Source: DATMNI01 sp035570275
GTDB lineage: Bacteria > Acidobacteriota > Terriglobia > Bryobacterales > Bryobacteraceae
Direction: 5' to 3'
NCBI GenBank assembly: GCA_035570275.1
Contig: DATMNI010000272.1
Location: forward strand, 1-9,440
Length of the DNA: 9,440 bases
The notes under the pieces were generated by a model, which was not told the origin of the DNA, ran no database searches, and saw only the letters and a list, made by a program, of their open reading frames with translations. The position numbers were made by a program, and so were the translations under genes. How positions within the stretch are numbered: the stretch's first letter is position 1; each line of letters starts with the position of its first letter. This document shows positions 1 to 5,876 of this stretch, in pieces.

Positions 1-136
1 GGCAGCCGTGCAACTGCCTGTGAATGCCTGCGGCAATACGTTTTCAGGAGAGCCGGATGTCGGGAAATCCGCTTGTCCGGTTCGACGAGGGGAGAGTGGG
101 TCGCACCGCAAGTTGTCGCCCTCTCTCCTACTCTAC
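1..136 (+). mobile_element. Group II intron, 3' end (domains V and VI), 5' part outside window
   Basis: Positions 50-83 form a 34-nt hairpin of canonical domain V length. GAGCCGGAT (50-58) pairs with GTCCGGTTC (75-83), the catalytic AGC triad is at 51-53, and a GAAA loop is at 64-67. Domain VI follows at 87-133. GGAGAG (91-96) pairs with CTCTCC (123-128), G90 pairs with T129, GAG (87-89) pairs with CTC (131-133), and A130 is left bulged as the branch-point adenosine. The sequence then ends CTCTAC, so A130 is the seventh base from the 3' end and the terminal AC fits the group II AY rule. This puts the 3' splice junction at 136/137. Bases 1-49 would be the end of the domain IV region; a small GGCAG/CTGCC stem is visible at 1-18. 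Domains I-III and any reverse transcriptase/maturase must lie upstream. The upper part of domain V pairs imperfectly (one C-C mismatch), so whether the intron still splices is uncertain. Confidence 0.85.
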
Positions 137-367
137 CGTGAGAGTCTTTCTCCGCGCCGCTTTCCCTGAAAGGCCCCGCCCCCTCGCGGCATTCCTAATC
201 GACAGTTAGCCGCTGGGGAACAATCGGACAACGCTTGCAGTCCAATTCCTTAGTGGCCATGGCAGGCGGAATGCCTGTTACTGGCCTGGGCCGGGGACTT
301 CTCCTGTCCGGCCAACGTCTTTCAGGAGTTGTTGAGCATCCTGAGGGATACGCTGTGGTTGCACATT
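137..367. other. Non-coding region between intron and alpha-2-macroglobulin gene
   Basis: No convincing gene is present. Bases 137 onward would be the intron's 3' exon. The alpha-2-macroglobulin frame stays open back to a TTG at 235, but that extension has no ribosome binding site and no secretion signal at its N-terminus. Modest inverted repeats are visible: GAGA/TCTC at 140-152, CTTTC/GAAAG at 160-172 inside GCCGC/GCGGC at 156-190, a two-part stem at 255-286 (GGCCA/TGGCC enclosing CAGGC/GCCTG), and GGCCGG/CCGGCC at 289-313. In GC-rich DNA these can arise by chance. I find no -35/-10 pair with acceptable spacing, so the promoter is not located. Confidence 0.6.
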
Positions 368-384
368 CACGGAGGCGTACTTTG
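368..384 (+). promoter_or_regulatory. Ribosome binding site and TTG start of the alpha-2-macroglobulin gene
   Basis: CACGGAGG lies at 368-375 with its GGAGG core at 371-375, six bases before a TTG codon at 382. This TTG is in frame with the long open frame and gives an N-terminus beginning Lys-Phe-Arg-Ser-Arg followed directly by a hydrophobic stretch, as in a signal peptide. The upstream in-frame TTG at 235 has no comparable binding site and would add 49 residues of low plausibility. The same 8-mer and spacing precede the next gene. Confidence 0.8.
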
Positions 385-3300
385 AAATTCAGATCCCGCT
401 TCTTCCTCGCGGCCGCCCTGCTGGCCCTCGCCTGCATCGCGATCTTGAGACCGTTCCCGAACTCGCAGGCCGCCGGCCTCGAATCGCCTGCCGCCACTTA
501 CTCGCATGGCAGCCTGCACGTAACTATTCCTTACCAGGCGCCTCACGCGGGCGCGGGACAACTGACCGTCGAAGTCCTCGACCCTGAAGATCACGCGGTG
601 GCCCGCACGGAACGCCGCGTCGATGTCGCAGGCGATGGCTCCTGGCACCCCGATCTCCAACTGGCGAAGCCACTCGCTGTCGAGGACCTGGCGTGGCATC
701 GCGTGCGCTATCGCTTCACCTACGCCGGCGAAAAGGAAGCCGCCCTGCACGGCGCCGAAACCATCTCTCAGATCCTGCGCATGCCCGTGATCCACATCCT
801 GGGCCAACAATCGTACCTGGCTGGCGGCGAGGCAGCGGTGCGCGTCATCGTCACCGATTCCCGGAACGAACCCATCACCGGCTTAAGTTCCTTGCAGATC
901 GAGTTGACGCCGGGCAGCCAGAAACCCCGCGTCCTGTTCACCGGCCGCCTGAACCGGCGCGGCACCACCGAGGCGCAGTTCCGGTTTCCCGCCGGTCTGG
1001 TGGGAAGGTACCCGTTGCACTATGTAGTGGACACCCCCATCGGCTCCACCGAGTTCACGCAACCGGTGCGCCTGGAAGACAAGGCATCGATTCTGCTCAC
1101 TACCGAAAAGCCGATCTACCAGCCGGGCCAGACCATCCACGTGCGCGCGCTGGCGCTGGACCGCGCCGATCATGCCGCGTCGGCCGATCGCAAGCTCACG
1201 TTCGAAGTGGAGGACTCGCGCGGCAACAAAGTCTTCAAGAAAGTGACCCAGACCGACCAGTTTGGAGTAGCGTCGGCCGAATTCGGTCTGGCCGATGAAG
1301 TCAACCTGGGCGCCTACCACCTGCGCGCCTTGATGGACGGGTCCCCGAAGCCCGCCGAGATCGCCCTCAACATCGAACGCTACGTGCTTCCTAAATTCAA
1401 AGTAGCCCTGGAGTTCACGGGCAAGAACAACCAGGCGTCGCACGGCTACCGCCCCGGCGACCACGTCACGGGAACCGTCCGCTCCAATTACTTCTTCGGC
1501 AAACCGGTGGATGGCGCCGAGATTTCGGTCAAAGCCTTAGGCATGGATGTCGCGCAGTTTGACCTCACGCCCGTTCATGGCAAGACCGACGCGGACGGCG
1601 CCTGGCACTTCGACCTCCCACTGCCCACCTACTTCGCCGGCCGCCCGCTCAGCCAGGGCGCCGCCCGCGTGCTGATCGAGGCCACGGTGAAGGATGCCGC
1701 CGGTCATTCCGAAACCCGCGGGGAAGGCATCACCGTCAGCGAATCGCCTCTGATCGTCACTGCGGTCCCCGAGGGCGGTACCCTGATTCCCAATCTCGAA
1801 AACCAGATCTTCGTCCTCACCTCATACGCCGATGGCAAGCCGGCCGGCGCAGATGTTACGGTCCGTGCCGCCGGCAACGCCGACCAGCATGTCACCACCG
1901 ACTCGGGCGGTGTCGGCGTAGTTCGCATCCAGGCAGGCGCCGGCGCCGGGAACCTGCAGATCGAGGCAGCGGACAAGGAAGGAAACCGCGCGTCGAATAC
2001 CGTGCAACTCCGCCCGCGCGATGGCTCCGACCAGATTCTGCTGCGCACCGAACGCGCCGTCTATCGTGCCGGAGATCGCATTCCCCTGCGCGTCTTTTCC
2101 ACCAGGAACCGCGGCACCGCGTATGTGGATATTGTCAAGGAAGGCCAAACCGTGCTGACGCGCGACCTGGATATCGTCAACGGCCAGGCCGAACTCACCC
2201 TCACCGCCACGCCGGATCTGGCGGGCACGCTGGATTGCAACGCCTACCTCTTCGGCAGCGATGCGCGCGCCGTTGGCGATCATCGACTGGTCTTCGTGCA
2301 ACCGGCTGACGAGTTGAAAATCGAAACTACATCCGACGCTCCGGTCTACAAGCCCGGCGACGACGCGCGCATCCATTTCCGCGTCACCAATACCCGCGGC
2401 GAAGGCGTGCAGGCCGCGCTCGGCGTGCAGGTGGTGGATGAGGCCGTCTTCGCGCTGGCCGAAAAGCAACCCGGCTTCGCCAAGGTCTTTTTCTACCTGG
2501 AGCAGGAGGCGCTGAAGCCGAGGTATGAGATCCATTCCATCGGCATGCCGGATATCGTGGAGCCTGTTCCCCTTGCCCGGGCCGAGCAGCGCGACCGGGC
2601 CGCCCGCGCCTTGTTCGCGGCCACGGAGATGGTGAACACCAACAAGTTCGAGACCGAGTTTGGCCGGTCCGTGCCGCAAGCGAAGTACGGGGAATACTAC
2701 GTGCGCTACCAGAAGCGCTTCCAGGCTCAGGTGGGCGAACTAGCGGCAAAGCTGAGCCGCGCGTACGCCCAAAGCCCCACGGGCGGCGACCTGACGAAAG
2801 TGTGGACCAAGCTAGTGGATTCCGGTGCGCCGGAGGTTCGCGATGCCTGGGACAACACCTTTCGGGTGGAACGCCTAAGTGGGTTTCCGGAAGTCTACTA
2901 TCGCATCAGTAGTGAAAGCCCGAACGGCCACCGATTCGGCACGATGGCGTACTTGGAGCTACGTAGCGGCAAGGTCGGCGACCCTTCGACCCGGCGCACC
3001 AGTAGCATCGAACTTTCCATGGAGCACGACCGTGGGCCGTTCAACGGTCTCGCGGAGATCGACGGGTCCGTCCTTGACCCAACGGGAGCGGTGGTGCCCG
3101 GAGCCGGCATCGCGGTGCTCGAAGTTGCGACCGGAAAGACGCGCCAGGCGACGGCCAATGCCAGCGGACTGTTCACCGTGTCCGGGGTTCCAGAGGGTGA
3201 TTACGAGGTCCGGATCGAGTCGCCGGGCTTCCGGACGGCTTCCCGCAGACTGACGCTCAAGGTGCGCGACCGTGCCGTGCTCTCCGCAACTCTGGCGGTG

Positions 3301-5781
3301 GGCGATGTGAGCGAATCGGTCGTAGTCGGCATTATCCCGCGCCAATTTGACGCCGGCCGCCTCGCGGTGGGCACCGGCGGCGGTGGCCGCGCCGTCTTCG
3401 CCGCCATGGCCGGGAATGCCCAAGGCCAGCAGGGCATGCAAATGGGAGTTGTCGGCGGCGTCCCCGGCGGTGTCGCTGGTGGCGTGCTCGGCGGCATCAT
3501 TGGCAGCGTACCTTCCGCGGCCCCACCGCCTCCGCCCCCAATGGCCGAGGCCGAACTGGCGGTGCGCGACAGCATAACCTTCCGCAAGGAGATCGCGGCC
3601 CCTTCCGCGCCCCGCGTGCGCTCCTACTTCCCCGAAGCCCTCTACATCAACCCCGAGATCATCACCGACCACGAGGGCCGCGCCACCATTGCCATCCCCA
3701 TGGCCGATTCCATCACCACCTGGCGCATGGCCATGCTGGCTTCCACAACGCACGGCGCGCTCGGCAGCGGCACGGGGAGCATCAAAGTCTTTCAGGATTT
3801 CTTCACCGATCTCGATATGCCCGTCACCCTCACGCAGGGCGACCGCGTCTCCATCCCGGTGGCCGTCTACAACTACGCGGCCGCTCGCGGCAACGTCAGC
3901 CTGCGGTTGCAAGCCGACGATTGGTTCACCCTGGTGGAGGATGTCGCGGACAAGACCCTGGCCGTCGACCCCGGCCGCGTGGGCGGCTCGCAGTACACGA
4001 TCGAAGCCCGGCGCATCGGCAAATTCAAACTCACGCTCTCCGCGCGCATGACCGGCCCGGGCACCCGGGTAGACACCAACCGCGCCGACATCGTGGTCCG
4101 CGAAATCGAAGTCATTCCCAACGGCCGCGAGCAGACCCAGGTTTTCAACGGCCGGCTCGAAACCGCCGTCAATCACGAGCTGAAGTTTCCCGCCGCTACT
4201 ATCCCCGAATCCGGCAAGATCCTGGTGCGGCTCTACCCCGGCCCGCTCAGCCAGGTCATCGAAGGCATGGACGCCATTCTGCGCATGCCCGGCGGCTGCT
4301 TTGAGCAGACTTCCTCCAGCACGTACCCCAACGTGCTGGCGCTCGACTACATGAAGCGCACCAAGAAGTTGACTCCGGAAGTCCACGCCAAGGCCGAGGG
4401 CTTCATCGCCAACGGTTACCAGCGCCTGCTGACCTTCGAAGTGCCCGGCGGCGGCTTCTCCTGGTTCGGCCAGGCGCCCGCCAACAAAATCCTCACGGCG
4501 TACGGTCTGATGGAGTTCTTCGACATGTCGCAGGTTCACGACGTGGACCAGAAGGTGATCCAGCGCACCCAGCAGTGGCTGGCGGCTCAACAACAGCCCG
4601 ATGGAAGCTGGAAGCCCGACACGAACTTCATCAACGAAGGCGCTACTAACCGGTTTAATTCCGACGCGCTGCGCATCACGGCCTACATCGCCTGGTCGCT
4701 CGAAAATACCGGCTACCGTGGACCCGCGGTCGAAAAGGCCAGGCGATTCGTCGAGCAGCACCTTGCCAACGCCGGGGCCAACGCCAGGCCCGATGCTTAC
4801 ACGCTGGCCGTGGTAGCCAACTTCGCCGCCGACTACAGCACGGCTGCTCAAAACCAAGACCGCGCCTTCATGCGCCAGGCCACGCAACTGCTGCTGGACG
4901 CCCGCACCGAAAAGGACGAGCAAGTCTGGTGGACCTCGCAGGAGACCGGCGTCTATGCCACCGGCGAAAGCGCCGCTGTGGAGACCACCGGGCTCGCCGT
5001 GCAGGCGCTGCTCAAATCGGGCGAGGCCGCGGTCACTGCCGGCAAGGCCCTCACCTATATCGCCTCCAAGAAGGGCGCTTCGGGCGCCTGGGGCAACACG
5101 CAAGCCACCATCATGGCATTGCGCGCCGTGCTGCTTTCCACCGAAAAAGGCGCGGCCGACGTTCGCGGCGCCGTGGAGATCACGCTCAACGGCAAGCCCG
5201 CCGGCACGCTCACGCTGACGCCGGACAACAACGATCTGCTCCACCAGTTCGCGCTCAAGGATGTGGCTGCGACGGGCGTCAACACCGTGGAACTGCGTTT
5301 CACCGGCAAGGGCGGCCTGGCCTACCAGGTAGTGGGCCGCTACTTCGTACCGTGGGATCAGAAGCCGGCCAGCGAACTGCTCTCGATCGACGTCGCCTAC
5401 GACCGCACGCGCCTGTCGCAGGATGACATCGCCACCGCCACCGCCACCGTCAGGAACAACCTGACGAAGACCGCGAACATGGTGATGGTCGACCTGGGCA
5501 TTCCGCCCGGCTTTGACCTGCTCAGTGAAGATCTGCAGACCTTCCAGGAGCAGACCGCGGGCCGCAAAGGCGGGCGTCTGGAAAAGTTCAGCCTCACGGC
5601 CACGCAGGCGATTCTCTATTTCGACGCCATCGCCCCCGGCGGCGCCGTGAAGCTTAGTTTCCGCCTGCGCGCCAAGTACCCCATCCGTGCCCGCACCTTC
5701 CAATCGCGGGTCTACGAATATTACGACCCCGACGTCAATTCCGTCGCGCGCCCCGTTCAGTTGGAAGTTCGCAGGAAGTAG
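382..5781 (+). CDS. Exported alpha-2-macroglobulin family protease trap with mosaic bait region
   Basis: The 1799-residue product is predicted to trap proteases covalently at the cell envelope: bait cleavage triggers a conformational change and the activated thioester attaches to the attacker. Residues 1-31 look like a signal peptide (KFRSR, hydrophobic core, cleavage near SQA/A). Cys18 lies inside the core but does not make a standard lipobox. Macroglobulin-type beta domains follow. The second conserved one carries EKPIYQPG at 242-249, and YVLPKFKV at 334-341 is the hallmark that opens MG3. Further MG-like domains start near 456, 550 and 645, with VVDEAVFAL at 684-692. Residues about 700-1070 form an unusual bait-region insert: a helical and pseudopilin-like stretch (about 720-870), a carboxypeptidase-regulatory-like domain (about 890-985), and a Gly/Pro-rich linker (1022-1054). 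The core A2M domain begins at VRSYFPEA (1079 on). The thioester motif is C1306-F-E-Q1309 within GGCFEQTSS, followed by the helical thioester domain (to about 1570) and a receptor-binding-like C-terminus (about 1664-1799) with VYEYYDP near its end. Domain borders are estimates. No penicillin-binding protein 1C gene follows it. Confidence 0.92.
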   Translation: MKFRSRFFLAAALLALACIAILRPFPNSQAAGLESPAATYSHGSLHVTIPYQAPHAGAGQLTVEVLDPEDHAVARTERRVDVAGDGSWHPDLQLAKPLAVEDLAWHRVRYRFTYAGEKEAALHGAETISQILRMPVIHILGQQSYLAGGEAAVRVIVTDSRNEPITGLSSLQIELTPGSQKPRVLFTGRLNRRGTTEAQFRFPAGLVGRYPLHYVVDTPIGSTEFTQPVRLEDKASILLTTEKPIYQPGQTIHVRALALDRADHAASADRKLTFEVEDSRGNKVFKKVTQTDQFGVASAEFGLADEVNLGAYHLRALMDGSPKPAEIALNIERYVLPKFKVALEFTGKNNQASHGYRPGDHVTGTVRSNYFFGKPVDGAEISVKALGMDVAQFDLTPVHGKTDADGAWHFDLPLPTYFAGRPLSQGAARVLIEATVKDAAGHSETRGEGITVSESPLIVTAVPEGGTLIPNLENQIFVLTSYADGKPAGADVTVRAAGNADQHVTTDSGGVGVVRIQAGAGAGNLQIEAADKEGNRASNTVQLRPRDGSDQILLRTERAVYRAGDRIPLRVFSTRNRGTAYVDIVKEGQTVLTRDLDIVNGQAELTLTATPDLAGTLDCNAYLFGSDARAVGDHRLVFVQPADELKIETTSDAPVYKPGDDARIHFRVTNTRGEGVQAALGVQVVDEAVFALAEKQPGFAKVFFYLEQEALKPRYEIHSIGMPDIVEPVPLARAEQRDRAARALFAATEMVNTNKFETEFGRSVPQAKYGEYYVRYQKRFQAQVGELAAKLSRAYAQSPTGGDLTKVWTKLVDSGAPEVRDAWDNTFRVERLSGFPEVYYRISSESPNGHRFGTMAYLELRSGKVGDPSTRRTSSIELSMEHDRGPFNGLAEIDGSVLDPTGAVVPGAGIAVLEVATGKTRQATANASGLFTVSGVPEGDYEVRIESPGFRTASRRLTLKVRDRAVLSATLAVGDVSESVVVGIIPRQFDAGRLAVGTGGGGRAVFAAMAGNAQGQQGMQMGVVGGVPGGVAGGVLGGIIGSVPSAAPPPPPPMAEAELAVRDSITFRKEIAAPSAPRVRSYFPEALYINPEIITDHEGRATIAIPMADSITTWRMAMLASTTHGALGSGTGSIKVFQDFFTDLDMPVTLTQGDRVSIPVAVYNYAAARGNVSLRLQADDWFTLVEDVADKTLAVDPGRVGGSQYTIEARRIGKFKLTLSARMTGPGTRVDTNRADIVVREIEVIPNGREQTQVFNGRLETAVNHELKFPAATIPESGKILVRLYPGPLSQVIEGMDAILRMPGGCFEQTSSSTYPNVLALDYMKRTKKLTPEVHAKAEGFIANGYQRLLTFEVPGGGFSWFGQAPANKILTAYGLMEFFDMSQVHDVDQKVIQRTQQWLAAQQQPDGSWKPDTNFINEGATNRFNSDALRITAYIAWSLENTGYRGPAVEKARRFVEQHLANAGANARPDAYTLAVVANFAADYSTAAQNQDRAFMRQATQLLLDARTEKDEQVWWTSQETGVYATGESAAVETTGLAVQALLKSGEAAVTAGKALTYIASKKGASGAWGNTQATIMALRAVLLSTEKGAADVRGAVEITLNGKPAGTLTLTPDNNDLLHQFALKDVAATGVNTVELRFTGKGGLAYQVVGRYFVPWDQKPASELLSIDVAYDRTRLSQDDIATATATVRNNLTKTANMVMVDLGIPPGFDLLSEDLQTFQEQTAGRKGGRLEKFSLTATQAILYFDAIAPGGAVKLSFRLRAKYPIRARTFQSRVYEYYDPDVNSVARPVQLEVRRK
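3448..3543 (+). repeat. Tetrapeptide repeat and polyproline linker in the alpha-2-macroglobulin
   Basis: Residues 1023-1046 read as six degenerate four-residue units (VVGG, VPGG, VAGG, VLGG, IIGS, VPSA). They are followed by Ala and six consecutive prolines at 1048-1053. In DNA this is a 12-bp period rich in GGC and GTC codons. It lies between the inserted regulatory-like domain and the core A2M domain, so it is likely an exposed flexible linker and part of the protease-accessible bait. Similar Val-Gly-Gly/poly-Pro linkers occur, from memory, in acidobacterial TonB-type proteins; that link is an inference. Confidence 0.75.
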
Positions 5782-5794
5782 CCCCTGCTGCTTT

Positions 5795-5828
5795 TGTGGG
5801 GCAGGTTGTGTTGCCAACCTGCCCCACA
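5795..5828. repeat. Perfect 14-bp inverted repeat (hairpin) after the alpha-2-macroglobulin gene
   Basis: TGTGGGGCAGGTTG (5795-5808) is exactly complementary to CAACCTGCCCCACA (5815-5828), with the 6-nt loop TGTTGC between. As RNA, three flanking U-G pairs (5792-5794 with 5829-5831) could lengthen the stem to 17 bp. It starts 13 bases after the stop codon. No T-run follows on the + strand (the T-run at 5792-5795 precedes or begins the stem), and on the - strand the stem is followed by A's, so it does not look like a classical intrinsic terminator in either direction. It may stabilise or attenuate the transcript, or be a copy of a dispersed REP-like intergenic palindrome. Confidence 0.85.
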
Positions 5829-5833
5829 GGGAT

Positions 5834-5850
5834 TTGTGAATGGTTCACAA
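5834..5850. promoter_or_regulatory. 17-bp palindrome, possible operator or leader hairpin
   Basis: TTGTGAA (5834-5840) and TTCACAA (5844-5850) are perfect inverted arms around TGG. The palindrome sits 5 bases after the larger hairpin and 23 bases upstream of the TTG start of the cytochrome gene. It resembles a dimeric regulator site; a TGTGA-N5-TCACA core is one base shorter than the CRP-type spacing of six. It could equally be a 7-bp RNA stem with a three-base loop next to the ribosome binding site. I cannot name a regulator, and I find no convincing -35/-10 pair around it. Confidence 0.45.
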
Positions 5851-5859
5851 TGGTAGATG

Positions 5860-5876
5860 CACGGAGGGTTGACTTG
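5860..5876 (+). promoter_or_regulatory. Ribosome binding site and TTG start of the PSD1 cytochrome gene
   Basis: CACGGAGG lies at 5860-5867 (GGAGG 5863-5867), six bases before the in-frame TTG at 5874. Translation from there gives a short N-region followed at once by a hydrophobic signal-peptide core. The in-frame ATG at 5850 would add eight residues including three charged ones, lacks a well-spaced Shine-Dalgarno, and has its A inside the palindrome. The in-frame GTG at 5796 lies inside the stem of the large hairpin and is unlikely. Confidence 0.75.

Noticed and set aside
24..209. Small plus-strand open frame (61 codons) at the start of the window
   Set aside because: It runs through domains V and VI of the group II intron, which explain the sequence as structured RNA; no ribosome binding site or protein family supports it.
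235..381. N-terminal extension of the alpha-2-macroglobulin from TTG 235
   Set aside because: There is no Shine-Dalgarno before 235, the extension lacks secretion features, and a well-spaced GGAGG plus signal peptide favour TTG 382.
382..480. Lipoprotein signal at Cys18 of the alpha-2-macroglobulin
   Set aside because: The residues before Cys18 are Ala-Leu-Ala, which is not a standard lipobox, and the hydrophobic core continues past the cysteine; a signal peptidase I site near residue 30 fits better.
2959..5817. Long open frame on the minus strand (952 codons)
   Set aside because: It lies entirely opposite the alpha-2-macroglobulin gene. Its Gly/Ala/Arg/His-rich composition is what the reverse strand of GC-rich coding sequence gives, and it shows no recognisable domain.
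5795..5828. Rho-independent terminator at the 14-bp hairpin
   Set aside because: The stem is strong, but no T-run follows it on either strand, so a classical intrinsic terminator is not supported.
5834..5850. CRP/FNR-type binding site
   Set aside because: The half-sites TGTGA and TCACA are separated by five bases rather than the six typical of CRP, and no promoter is recognisable nearby, so no regulator is named.
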